From positions 1 through 64,000 of the forward strand of contig NZ_BAGX02000008.1 in NCBI RefSeq assembly GCF_000320505.1: DNA of 64,000 bases, given 5' to 3'. Numbering within the stretch: position 1 is the first letter of the stretch; the number at the start of each line of letters is the position of its first letter. Shown here one piece after another: positions 38,234 to 47,117 of this stretch. Both the position numbers and the translations under genes were made by a program. The notes under the pieces are model-generated. The model saw nothing but the letters and a program-made list of their open reading frames with translations. It did no database searches and was not told the DNA's origin. The DNA is from Methanobrevibacter boviskoreani JH1 (GTDB taxonomy: Archaea; Methanobacteriota; Methanobacteria; Methanobacteriales; Methanobacteriaceae).

Positions 38234-39046
38234 TTAAACTACACCTAAACCCTTCTTGAATTCGGATGGAGGTATATACATTACCTCTGCAAATCCGTTT
38301 TTAAGAAGTATTTGATTTAGATTTTCACCATTTTCATCGTATACTATTGCAAGGGTATAATTATCAGCATCTTTGTTTTTTGCATCGTCTACATCAAGAT
38401 AAACAGTTTTATTTAAACATCTCTCTGTAATAAGGTTTTTAGATTCATCATATCCGTCCTCTCCTTCCTTGGGTGTTTTTAGTCCAACAAACCTAACCCT
38501 TTCCCTAATGCCGTCATCAGTCTCGATTTCAATAGTGCTTCCATCAATTACCCTGGTACAAAATCCTGTAACTTCATAATTTGATGAGTCATTCTCAGTT
38601 AAATTGCTTTCGTTATTAATAGGTGTGTTTATATTTTCCTGGTTTTGTGTATCGTTGTTTGTCTTTTGATTATTGTAGGGGTCGGTATTTTTTTCATGGT
38701 TTTGATTGTTGTTTGTAGATTGCTTATTGGTACTTGCAATACTCTTATTTTCCTGATTTTCGCTGTTTTTACTTAAACTTTCTTTAATATTGTCTAGGCT
38801 ATTATTTGTCTGGTTCTGGTTTCCAGTTAAATTTGCACTATTATTGTTTGTTGGTGTCTGATTTGAATCTAGGCTACTGTTGTTATTGGGATTGTCCTCA
38901 ACAATAATGGGACCATTATCACTGTTCATTTTGCTGCCATTATCATCCATATCATGATTACTGTTAATTTGACTGTATGCCACTCCACACATTACACCAG
39001 TCATTATAACTAGAGCAATTATTATATAATAAACAATTTTTTCCAT
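38234..39046 (-). CDS. Membrane-anchored protein with degenerate thermonuclease (SNase-like) domain
   Basis: 270 residues: an N-terminal membrane helix (about 5-23), a 120-residue Asn/Gln/Ser/Thr linker, and a C-terminal domain of about 115 residues that matches the staphylococcal nuclease fold (VTGFCTRVIDGSTIEI, RVRFVGLKTP, NLNQILLKNGFAEVMYIPPSEF). The catalytic set looks lost. DGDT, whose Asp binds metal, is DGST; the DTPE/NTPE motif is KTPK; and the YGR arginine is absent, since KDADNYTLA replaces it. One of the expected arginines (RVRF) remains. The role may be binding instead of cleavage. ATG start. Faces outside the cell by the positive-inside rule. Confidence 0.75.
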   Translation of the reverse strand: MEKIVYYIIIALVIMTGVMCGVAYSQINSNHDMDDNGSKMNSDNGPIIVEDNPNNNSSLDSNQTPTNNNSANLTGNQNQTNNSLDNIKESLSKNSENQENKSIASTNKQSTNNNQNHEKNTDPYNNQKTNNDTQNQENINTPINNESNLTENDSSNYEVTGFCTRVIDGSTIEIETDDGIRERVRFVGLKTPKEGEDGYDESKNLITERCLNKTVYLDVDDAKNKDADNYTLAIVYDENGENLNQILLKNGFAEVMYIPPSEFKKGLGVV

Positions 39047-39274
39047 ACTTTATTGTTTTATATAGAAGATATTTATTTTTATTGAATCTTTTTATAAAAA
39101 CTGGATATTTTTTCTTGAAATCCTATTTGAAAATTAATTTTTTTATAATGGGGTATTATGATTTTTATAATAGAAGTGAGCTTAATATTTTTATAATCTA
39201 ATATATAAATAAAATAATAATTAGTTTAATTTAATTTAATTTAATTTTATCAATTTGATTTTTGGGGAATAAAT

Positions 39275-39976
39275 ATGGAAAATAAAGATATTGATAATTA
39301 TTCTAGCTATGATTATGAAAACCATCCGAATATTAAAGGAGTTCAGGTAATTAACGGTGTTAATAATTTCCCAATTAGCTGGTTAAACATTCAAGGTTAC
39401 TGTGAATATGAATTGTACCTACAATATTTTAAGGGGGTTGTAGCACCTCCAACTATGGCCATGAGAACGGGCACTAAAGTTCATAATCAATTAGAACAGG
39501 AATTTAAAAAAACAGCAAAACCTGCAAGCTTTAAAGAAACAATGGAAACATCAAAAACAATTGAAACTAAAACCCGTGAAATGTTTATTATAGAGCCGGA
39601 ATATGGTATACGCGGTTTTATAGATGAGGTTCAAATGACCCCTAATGAGTTTATTATTATAGATGATAAACCTGGAACTAGGGCTTATCCATCACAGATA
39701 AACCAGGTCAGGGCATATTGCTTGGCATTTAAATCCCTTGTTGAAAGGGAGGATGAAAACAATACCCGTAAGATCATAGGTGCTTTAAGACAAAGAGGTA
39801 CTGACAATGTTTTCTACGCTGAGGAATTTGACGAGGATGTTGAAAAGGAGATTATATATTTAATCAATAGAATGCAGGGTTTGTTTGATGGCACGAAACC
39901 CTTTATTCCAACAAAAAACCCGAATAAATGTAAGAGTTGTAGATTTAATGATGTATGTGAATATAATCAATCATGA
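39275..39976 (+). CDS. Cas4-like PD-(D/E)XK nuclease with Fe-S cluster cysteines
   Basis: 233 residues. Four cysteines match the Cas4/AddB-type iron-sulfur layout: Cys43 in GYCEYELYLQ, and Cys219, Cys222 and Cys228 in KCKSCRFNDVC. Between them is the PD-(D/E)XK core: a His in GTKVHNQLEQ, an Asp in RGFIDEV, the DxK motif in IIIDDKPG, and the QINQVRAYCLAF helix. In CRISPR systems Cas4 trims prespacers, but no array or cas1/cas2 lies in this window, so a stand-alone DNA repair role is more likely. The start is ATG after TTGGGGAATAA. A DEAD-box helicase gene follows 38 bases later. Confidence 0.82.
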   Translation: MENKDIDNYSSYDYENHPNIKGVQVINGVNNFPISWLNIQGYCEYELYLQYFKGVVAPPTMAMRTGTKVHNQLEQEFKKTAKPASFKETMETSKTIETKTREMFIIEPEYGIRGFIDEVQMTPNEFIIIDDKPGTRAYPSQINQVRAYCLAFKSLVEREDENNTRKIIGALRQRGTDNVFYAEEFDEDVEKEIIYLINRMQGLFDGTKPFIPTKNPNKCKSCRFNDVCEYNQS

Positions 39977-40014
39977 TTTTTAATCTATTTTTTTTAATTG
40001 AGAGTTGTATATAA

Positions 40015-41313
40015 ATGGGAAATATTAGTTTTAATGATTTTAAAATATCAAATGAGATTAAAAAAGCCGTGGAGGAAATGGGTTTTGAAGAGCCGACTCC
40101 CATCCAAAAATTGGCTATTCCTCCGGCATTAAATGGTAAGGACGTTATTGGTCAAGCACAAACAGGTAGTGGAAAAACGGTGGCCTATGCAATTCCTGCT
40201 TTAAACAAGATTTGGATTCCTGATAAGTCACCACAGGTTCTTGTTTTAACTCCCACACGTGAATTGGCTATCCAGGTTGCAGGGGAATTTGCCAAGTTAT
40301 CAGAATTTATGGATAAAATCAGGATTTTACCTGTTTATGGAGGTCAGCCTATTGGAAGACAGACCAGGGTATTGAAGAAAGGAGTCCATATTGTAATTGG
40401 TACATGTGGACGTGTACTTGATCATTTGAGAAAAGGAACATTGGATATTTCATCTATTGAAACCCTTGTCTTGGATGAGGCTGATGAAATGTTGGATATG
40501 GGGTTCATTGAGGATATCGAAGACATAATCGCTCAGACGCCTAAACAAAGACAAACTTTACTTTTCTCAGCAACAATGCCAAATGAAATAAAAATAATTG
40601 CACAGAAATATCAGAACAATCCTAAATTTTTAAAGGTTAAGGAAACCAGGTTAACCGTTCCCAAAATTGAGCAATATTATTTTGAGACTCCAAGAAACAA
40701 GAAAATATCTGTTCTATGTAATCTTCTGGATATGTATGATATTAATCTAGCATTAGTTTTCTGCAATACAATAAAACAGGTGGATTTCTTACAGAAAAAA
40801 CTTAAAAGTAGGGGATATTCCGTTGGAGCTATCCATGGAAAAATGAAACAGGATAAAAGAAACAGAGTAATGAATAAGTTTCGTAAAGGTAAAATAGATA
40901 TTCTCATTGCAACTGATGTGGCTGCAAGAGGTATTGATGTAGAGAATGTGGATGTTGTTTTTAACTATGACGTACCTAATAGTGATGAGTTTTATGTTCA
41001 TAGGATTGGTAGAACAGGAAGGGCTGGAAAGGTAGGTTATGCTTTTACCTTTGTATCCGGAAGGGATGTCAAATATCTAAGAAGTATTCAGGAATACACC
41101 CATACTAAGATAAAACAGAGAAAGGCTCCTACATTTGAGGATGTGGAGAACAGACGGTACAATATAATATTGTCTGATGTTAAAAAGGTTATTGATAATG
41201 ATAACTTGGATAGTGATATAAAGTTGATTGAGAATTTGATCTTAGATGACTATAATTCCGTTGAAATTGCAGCTGCCTTGTTAAGGCTTTTAAAAAAAGA
41301 GAAAGATAATTAA
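40015..41313 (+). CDS. DEAD-box ATP-dependent RNA helicase
   Basis: 432-residue RNA helicase with all family motifs in order: Q motif FEEPTPIQ, Walker A AQTGSGKT (about 46-53), TPTREL, GTCGRVLDH, DEAD (VLDEADEML, about 150), SAT, ATDVAARGID and HRIGRTGRAG. The C-terminal 75 residues extend beyond the RecA core as in CshA/DeaD-like proteins, though shorter. Likely unwinds structured mRNA or rRNA. ATG follows GAGAGTTG. It is close behind the Cas4-like gene, so a shared transcript is possible. Confidence 0.94.
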   Translation: MGNISFNDFKISNEIKKAVEEMGFEEPTPIQKLAIPPALNGKDVIGQAQTGSGKTVAYAIPALNKIWIPDKSPQVLVLTPTRELAIQVAGEFAKLSEFMDKIRILPVYGGQPIGRQTRVLKKGVHIVIGTCGRVLDHLRKGTLDISSIETLVLDEADEMLDMGFIEDIEDIIAQTPKQRQTLLFSATMPNEIKIIAQKYQNNPKFLKVKETRLTVPKIEQYYFETPRNKKISVLCNLLDMYDINLALVFCNTIKQVDFLQKKLKSRGYSVGAIHGKMKQDKRNRVMNKFRKGKIDILIATDVAARGIDVENVDVVFNYDVPNSDEFYVHRIGRTGRAGKVGYAFTFVSGRDVKYLRSIQEYTHTKIKQRKAPTFEDVENRRYNIILSDVKKVIDNDNLDSDIKLIENLILDDYNSVEIAAALLRLLKKEKDN

Positions 41314-41444
41314 AAAATTATAAATTTAAGTATTTTCTATTCTAATGACATTTTGTTTTATTGATCGGTTTTTATTTATATTAAACATTGATTGGGGCTT
41401 TCTATCTATTAATAATAGGTTTTATTCTTTATAAAAGATATTGA

Positions 41445-42257
41445 TTAGAGTTTTCCATTAATTACATTGTAATTAACATCCTCTTTTTCAACTTCTTTAA
41501 TGAAGCTTTTAGTCATGTTTCCTACAGATAAGGCCATGACATTAAGTCCCTTTCTAGCGGCTGAGGCAGTTGATGCAGCTACTGCAAATTCAATATCGAT
41601 AGGTAAATTTAGTTTATTTGTTATGGCATGTGCGACGGTACCAATCACAGCTACCTTATCTATTTGATTGTTTTCTCCCCATTCTTTAAATCCGTTTTTA
41701 TAGATACTTTCTATTAAATCCAAATCGGTTACCGCAGATCCTCCTTCTTTGATAGTAGGTATGGTGATAATTAGGACCTTACCAATCTTTAAATCAATCA
41801 ATCCGGTAAGTTCACCTAAAGCTACATCTTCACCAGTTTTAGCAGGGGAAATCGCTATTGCATTAGCTGATTGCTCCTTATGGCTTGCATAAAGTAGACC
41901 CTTTTCCATAAATATTCCTACTTTATCTCCTTTTTCAATATCTTCCTTTGCAATTGCAGGCCATACTGATTGATAGTGGTCCATAATCTCTAAAACACTA
42001 TCTGAGTATTTACGTAATGTGATTGCATCCCTTTTAACTTTTTTAATACCTTCCTGGGTAATCTTATATGGTGAACGTCCTTCTTTAGAAGTAATATAAC
42101 CTTCATCGATTAATGATTTGATATTTTCAGAAACTGCTTGTACTGTTATTCCTAAACGGTCAGCTAAGTCTTTTTGCTTAAGATGAGGTTCTTGCTTTGA
42201 AATTTCACTCAATATTTGAAATTTTGTCATGGAACCTCTTTTTTTGAATACTTCCAT
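41445..42257 (-). CDS. Winged-helix transcriptional regulator with C-terminal sensor-like domain
   Basis: 270 residues. The N-terminal winged helix (KQKDLADRLGITVQAVSENIKSLIDEGYITSKEGRSPYKIT, about 28-67) is MarR/IclR-like. The remaining 190 residues form a conserved archaeal domain with an LKIGKVLIITIPTIKEGGS segment and an alternating alpha/beta pattern, and may bind a small molecule. The domain resembles uncharacterised archaeal regulator families, and I cannot name a ligand. ATG start after GAGGGAT. Transcribed convergently with the helicase gene and preceded by a 376-bp AT-rich gap. Confidence 0.75.
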   Translation of the reverse strand: MEVFKKRGSMTKFQILSEISKQEPHLKQKDLADRLGITVQAVSENIKSLIDEGYITSKEGRSPYKITQEGIKKVKRDAITLRKYSDSVLEIMDHYQSVWPAIAKEDIEKGDKVGIFMEKGLLYASHKEQSANAIAISPAKTGEDVALGELTGLIDLKIGKVLIITIPTIKEGGSAVTDLDLIESIYKNGFKEWGENNQIDKVAVIGTVAHAITNKLNLPIDIEFAVAASTASAARKGLNVMALSVGNMTKSFIKEVEKEDVNYNVINGKL

Positions 42258-42619
42258 AATTATCCCTCATTATTTAATAATTATTAAACATTACTTGATA
42301 TAACTTTTAAAGTAATCCTTATTTAAATTTTTTCTAAACTTCTTTTGCCAATCAATCAATAATATTTGACATGTCTGGTTTTTTTTATAATTGTGGACAG
42401 TTTAACAATTCTTGTAATGAAGTTTAGGTATTATGGTCAATTCTATTGTGGATAAACCTTATTTAATCATATGAAAACTTATTTTTGTGTAAATCTTAAT
42501 AAAATTGATATTTTTTTAGATGAAATAAGTTTTAATAATTTTTTTATATTTAAAAATAGTTTTAGGTTAATTTATTTTTTTTAGTAAAATAAGTTTAAAT
42601 GAATATTTGAAGGGATTTT

Positions 42620-42647
42620 AAGGTAAATTGTAGTTATAATTTACCTT
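42620..42647 (-). terminator. Hairpin over the recJ stop codon
   Basis: AAGGTAAATT (42620-42629) and AATTTACCTT (42638-42647) make a perfect ten-base stem, with the stop codon in the loop. A modest T-rich stretch follows on the minus strand, so this may be a terminator or an mRNA 3'-end structure. Confidence 0.4.
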
Positions 42648-44064
42648 CTAGTTTTTCATCAAAGGTTTTTAAAAATTCCTCTTTACACTCTTTTGGAATG
42701 TATGCACCACATGCCACAGCATGTCCTCCACCGTTACCACCTAAATCCTGTGCAACCTCACGGATAATGTTTCCAAAATGAACTCCATCATATGCCAGTA
42801 GCCTTGAACATCTAAGTGAGATTTTTAAATCATCGTTGTCTTCACTTACCTGTGTAAATCCTATAATCGGTTTTCTCCAATTTCCGTAAGACAATACCAT
42901 TCCGGTTATGGTTCCAACTACCTCACTTCTAATTCCACTACCGTCAAAGTATTGAATGTTATTCATCTCAACAATGGCATGTGACTCTTGGACTTCCTGA
43001 ATCTTTAAGGCCAAGTATCTTCTATGGTTTCTTGAGATATATTCAAGTTCATCTAATGCATCTGACCTATTGCCTTTCAATATTTTAAGTGCGACCATTT
43101 CCTCCTTATTTCTTGCACATGCATTCATTGCGGTTGAAAATTCTGACGCATCACGTAGAAATGTATGGTCCTCTTCCTGTAGGAATTCATAACTATCTGC
43201 AGCTACAAGTTTCGGAATATATTCAACATATTTTCCAGAAACTTCCCTGGATAACATTTTAACAAGTGCGGAGAACAATCTGCTTTTTTCCGGTTTTGTA
43301 AGGTCACTTAAGGTTGTATAATGATCATCTGTTGTTTTAGGTATATTTAATTCATTTAACAATGCAATACATTCTGTCTTACTGTTTGTGATTGGCAAGG
43401 TCACGTCTGAGAAATAGGACAACGCTACAAATAATGGTCTTGTTTCCCGACCATAAATAGATAAGTCACCTATCTTTTTTACATATCCTCCCTTTATCGC
43501 ATCATTTAATATGAGCTTATTAAGGCCTTCCATTTTACCGGTATGGGTATTTTGCATATCTCCTACAGCGGATAGAACTCCAATCCAACTTAAATCATCA
43601 TATCCGAATTCTTTAGCAAGATAATAACATAATCCCCCACCACAAATATAATATGAACCATTAATTCCAAAATGCATCGGATTTATCTCAAGGAATTTAA
43701 AGTCTTTTGTATCCCTGTAGTTTAAATCCCTAAGTGGAGGGTGATGGTCCAATATTATGATTTCGGAGTCTTCAGTTGCATATTTTTCAACAGGTTGTCC
43801 GGAACCTAGATCTGAGAAAATGGTAAGTTTATGGGTTAATGGTAAATCTTCTAGTTTATCAAGAGAAACAAACTCTATCTCATAATCTTTACCTAGTCTA
43901 TCCATAATTATTGAAAGAATTGCTCCTGAAGATATTCCATCACAATCATTATGGCTGTAAATTTTAATATCTTCATTATTAAGAATAATCTCTTTAGCTT
44001 CCTTGTATAATTGTTTCATTTGGGTAGGTAACTCTTCAATTGTTTCTTCCAATTCTATACTCAT
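42634..44064 (-). CDS. recJ: DHH-family phosphoesterase, archaeal RecJ-like nuclease
   Basis: 476 residues with DHH and DHHA1 domains. Metal-binding motifs are NDCDGISS, IFSDLGSG and ILDHHPP in the first half and the GGHAVACGA motif (GGNGGGHAVACGAYIP) near the C-terminus. Archaeal RecJ-like proteins (GAN and relatives) are single-strand 5'-3' exonucleases that associate with the GINS-MCM helicase, or degrade RNA. Its specific role here is inferred. The gene begins 14 bases after srp19, with AAGGTT before ATG, so the two form an operon. Confidence 0.85.
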   Translation of the reverse strand: MSIELEETIEELPTQMKQLYKEAKEIILNNEDIKIYSHNDCDGISSGAILSIIMDRLGKDYEIEFVSLDKLEDLPLTHKLTIFSDLGSGQPVEKYATEDSEIIILDHHPPLRDLNYRDTKDFKFLEINPMHFGINGSYYICGGGLCYYLAKEFGYDDLSWIGVLSAVGDMQNTHTGKMEGLNKLILNDAIKGGYVKKIGDLSIYGRETRPLFVALSYFSDVTLPITNSKTECIALLNELNIPKTTDDHYTTLSDLTKPEKSRLFSALVKMLSREVSGKYVEYIPKLVAADSYEFLQEEDHTFLRDASEFSTAMNACARNKEEMVALKILKGNRSDALDELEYISRNHRRYLALKIQEVQESHAIVEMNNIQYFDGSGIRSEVVGTITGMVLSYGNWRKPIIGFTQVSEDNDDLKISLRCSRLLAYDGVHFGNIIREVAQDLGGNGGGHAVACGAYIPKECKEEFLKTFDEKLEGKL

Positions 44065-44078
44065 TTTTTAACCTTAAT

Positions 44079-44366
44079 CTAATATTTTCGTATTTCATTA
44101 TTTATTTTACTTGCTACAGCCCTTAAAAGTTCATTTTTTTTCATATCTGTTTTTACAGTTACCCTTCCGGAATGTTCATACCATGAACCGGGATAACTTT
44201 TATATTTTTCAATTGCTGGCTGTAGGTGTAGTTTATAACAAGCTTTTCTGATTTCTTTAAGTGAAGGATCATCCACAGACTCATCTTTAGCTATTTTACG
44301 ACCTTCGGAAATTGTTCTATTAGAATCTATATATACTGGCCATATTACAGTGAATTCATTTTTCAT
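44079..44366 (-). CDS. srp19: Signal recognition particle 19 kDa protein
   Basis: Binds 7S RNA helices 6 and 8 and prepares it for SRP54. The 95 residues match archaeal SRP19: VIWPVYIDSNRTISEGRKIAKDESV at the start, VDDPSLKEIRKACYKL, and the KTDMKKNELLRAVASKI end. ATG follows TTAGGAGC. First gene of an operon with recJ. A TATA-like stretch (44408-44420) and a long hairpin (44438-44475) lie upstream. Confidence 0.95.
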   Translation of the reverse strand: MKNEFTVIWPVYIDSNRTISEGRKIAKDESVDDPSLKEIRKACYKLHLQPAIEKYKSYPGSWYEHSGRVTVKTDMKKNELLRAVASKINNEIRKY

Positions 44367-44437
44367 AGTATAGCTCCTAATTATTTAAATATGATTAAAT
44401 TAACTAACAATAATATATAATTTAATTTAAAACAGGT

Positions 44438-44475
44438 TTTTAAGATTAGTTAAAGTTTTAACCTTAATCTTAAAA
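44438..44475. promoter_or_regulatory. Long inverted repeat just upstream of the srp19 promoter
   Basis: TTTTAAGATTAGTTAA (44438-44453) pairs with TTAAC and TAATCTTAAAA (44458-44475) with a two-base bulge. It sits directly behind the probable TATA box of srp19 (44408-44420), where an activator or repressor would bind. The rest of the 375-bp gap (44367-44741) shows no gene. Confidence 0.45.
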
Positions 44476-44741
44476 GTTTTTAACTAACTACATTAATAAA
44501 TTTAATTATCAAATCATCTTTCCATCTTTCAATGTCTTCTTAGATTTGATATGGTCTTAATTTTCAATTAAGTTTTGGATATTTTATTAAATTTAATTAT
44601 TATAGTTTTTATAATGATTATCTTCTTATCCTTAGACTAGCTATTTTAATCCAAGACATATTTCTTATTTGAGATAATCTATTTTAATTTCATAATTAAT
44701 AAGATATTTCTTTTTTATAAATATTAAAGTTTTATAATTTA

Positions 44742-45959
44742 TTAATTTTCATAATCAATTTCATATCGTTTATATCTTTCTGATTTTCTTTTATTTCCAC
44801 GCTTATTATATCTTCTCTTTTTTTGAATGGATCTGTTAATCATTTTTATAATAATGGAACATAAAAGGTTTCCTTTCCATTTACAATTATAATGGCTTCT
44901 AAATATTTCAAACTCTCTTAGAAGTTTAATCTTTTGGCTGTTGTCTAAATCTGCTCTTTTATATAAACTGATCCAATTAAGTAAAAATGGGTTTAGAATT
45001 ATTTCTGTATTCTCGAATCCATGTTTATTACATAAGTTTGAACATTTGGCGTAACCTAATAGGGAATCATAGACCAATCTATAACTTATATCTTTTGTAA
45101 TGGATTTGTCATCATCAGAATCTCTCATATAATAATTATAGATAAATGTATTGTTTAAAAATATTATACCATCGGCTTTAAAATAGGCCTCCATTATGAA
45201 ATTCAAATCCTCTGCAGAAATCACCTCCGGAAACCTAATATTGTTTGATAAAATTAAATCTGCATCATATATTTTGGTCCAGAATGATGGAAGTGATTTA
45301 AGTATGTCAATATTGTCCTCTAATCTTTTAATGTAAATCTCATCAAATACTCCGTCTTCTGTTTCCGGATTCTTAATGGTTCTTCCATAGAATATCCTTC
45401 CAAAGATATTCCTCCAAAGACTTCCCATAATCCCTGTAAGTGTGATATTATCCAGAATATCATCATTATATTCACTAAGACTGTCCTTGAATGCTGAGTG
45501 GGATTTTTGGACAAGTTCCAGATTAGGGCTTATATAGTTGTCTGCACGGTTTTCTTTTGTCATTAAATTGACATCGGTATAGATACGTTTATATCTTCCA
45601 TATACAATCTGGGCATTACTGTGGGTGATTTTATTATAAAGTATTCTACATGCATCCCTCTCAAAACTATCATCTGAATCTAAAAACATAATATAAGGTG
45701 CTTTGACATGTTTGAGTCCTATGTTCTTTGGTCCATAGGCTCCACCAATATTGCGTTTAAGGTATATGGCCTCAAAACTTTCATATCTTTGACAGTATTC
45801 GTCAATTATAATTCTACTGTTGTCGGTAGATTTATCATCGACGATTATAACCTGCAGATTTTTAACACCTATTGTCTGATTTATAATGGAGTCCAGTGCA
45901 TTTTCCAGTGTTTTATCCCCATTGTAAACAGGTACAATTATACTAATCTTGTATGACAT
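44742..45959 (-). CDS. Family 2 glycosyltransferase
   Basis: Transfers a sugar from a nucleotide donor, probably in glycan or cell-envelope synthesis. 405 residues. The GT-A fold is shown by SIIVPVYNGDKTLENALDSI, VIIVDDKSTDNS and the DXD-type metal motif MFLDSDDSF near residue 95. The rest is a variable acceptor region. The last 25 residues are extremely Lys/Arg/Tyr-rich (QKKRRYNKRGNKRKSERYKR) and may contact membrane lipid head groups. Starts 25 bases after hemD, an unusual partner. The acceptor is unknown. Confidence 0.88.
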   Translation of the reverse strand: MSYKISIIVPVYNGDKTLENALDSIINQTIGVKNLQVIIVDDKSTDNSRIIIDEYCQRYESFEAIYLKRNIGGAYGPKNIGLKHVKAPYIMFLDSDDSFERDACRILYNKITHSNAQIVYGRYKRIYTDVNLMTKENRADNYISPNLELVQKSHSAFKDSLSEYNDDILDNITLTGIMGSLWRNIFGRIFYGRTIKNPETEDGVFDEIYIKRLEDNIDILKSLPSFWTKIYDADLILSNNIRFPEVISAEDLNFIMEAYFKADGIIFLNNTFIYNYYMRDSDDDKSITKDISYRLVYDSLLGYAKCSNLCNKHGFENTEIILNPFLLNWISLYKRADLDNSQKIKLLREFEIFRSHYNCKWKGNLLCSIIIKMINRSIQKKRRYNKRGNKRKSERYKRYEIDYEN

Positions 45960-45984
45960 AATCTATCTCATTTATTTTCCTAAA

Positions 45985-46770
45985 TCAATTTTCTTTGTTG
46001 TTAAACTTGTCGAATAATAAGTCAATCATATCCTTTACAGTATACCTTTCAGGATAGATATATTTAACATTGAATTCGTCTAAGGCCTGTGCGGTAATAG
46101 GTCCAATGGATACTGTGATTATGTTCTCAGATAATGATTTGGATAGTTGGTCCTTGATATTGTCTTCTGCAACTTTAAATAAATTTCTAACAGTTAAAGG
46201 ACTTGTAAATGTAATCGCATCAATCTCCTTATTTAATATTTTATTGATTAACCCTTTTATTTTACTTTTATCATGGGGTATGGTGGATCTATAACTTTCA
46301 GCAAGAATCACATTGGCTCCACGATTTTTAAGCTCTTCGGGAAGTACTTTCCTTGCGGAATAGGTTCTTGGAATGCCAATTTTTAGTCCTTTAATGTCTA
46401 TATCATTAAAGCTTTCAAGTAATCCCTCGGCGGTATAATCCTTAGGTATAAGGTCTACTCTGAGACCATATTTTTCCGCAACCTCAGCCGTTTTATGGCC
46501 GATAACTGCTGTTTTACAATTGTCATTTAATTTTTCATTAAAATCCGGGTAATATTTATATATTGAATCCAGTGATGAGACTGATGTAAATATTAACCAA
46601 TCCAAATCATCGATCTCTTCCATAAATTTTTTAAGTGATGGTGAATTTAGAAGTTCTAACTCTAATGTAGGTACTATTAGAGCCTCTCCACCATATGACT
46701 CTACTAATTTTTTAGCCTCTTTTGATCTGCTTATAGGACGTGTTAAAGCTACTATTTTCTTATTGCTCAT
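45985..46770 (-). CDS. hemD: Uroporphyrinogen-III synthase
   Basis: Closes hydroxymethylbilane to uroporphyrinogen III, the branch point for corrinoids, F430 and siroheme. About 261 residues with the poorly conserved but typical pattern: VALTRPISRSKEAKKLVESYGGEAL at the start, WLIFTSVSSLDSI, AVIGHKTAEVAEKYG, AITFTSPLTVRNLF and VSIGPITAQALDEFNV. I chose ATG 46770 since GAGGAATTTT precedes it. The next pathway enzyme (cobA, 55601) is also in the window but not linked. Confidence 0.88.
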   Translation of the reverse strand: MSNKKIVALTRPISRSKEAKKLVESYGGEALIVPTLELELLNSPSLKKFMEEIDDLDWLIFTSVSSLDSIYKYYPDFNEKLNDNCKTAVIGHKTAEVAEKYGLRVDLIPKDYTAEGLLESFNDIDIKGLKIGIPRTYSARKVLPEELKNRGANVILAESYRSTIPHDKSKIKGLINKILNKEIDAITFTSPLTVRNLFKVAEDNIKDQLSKSLSENIITVSIGPITAQALDEFNVKYIYPERYTVKDMIDLLFDKFNNKEN

Positions 46771-46988
46771 AAAATTCCTCATCTGATTTAATCTTAATTA
46801 TTAAAATATAATCATAATTCTTTTGTATTGATCTTGAATATTATTTTTATATTAAGGTATAACTCTAGTCTTTTATACTAAACTAATTCTGTATTTCATT
46901 AAATTTATTTTTTATTAATTACTTAATCATGGACTTTTTTAATACCTATTATGGATTTCAAGGTTTATTTTATTTTTAAAGAGTTTAA

Positions 46989-47067
46989 TGTACAAAAATG
47001 TACAGTAAAGATTTAAATATAACATCATTTAAAATATTTAATGTACTAAAAAATACATTATAGTACT
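46989..47067 (+). promoter_or_regulatory. TGTACA boxes (TRP-box-like operators) at the trpB promoter
   Basis: TGTACA occurs at 46989-46994 and 46999-47004, exactly ten bases apart. A related inverted pair ATGTA/TACAT follows at 47041-47045 and 47054-47058, and a palindrome AGTACT at 47062-47067. A TATA box (TTTAAATATA, 47009-47018) lies between the two groups. In Methanothermobacter the repressor TrpY is known to bind TGTACA boxes at trp promoters, so this is a likely tryptophan-responsive operator. The regulator gene is not in the window. Confidence 0.7.
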
Positions 47068-47117
47068 TTTTTTAAAAAAATTAAATTTAAGATTATAAAG
47101 TATTAGAAGGAGATACC

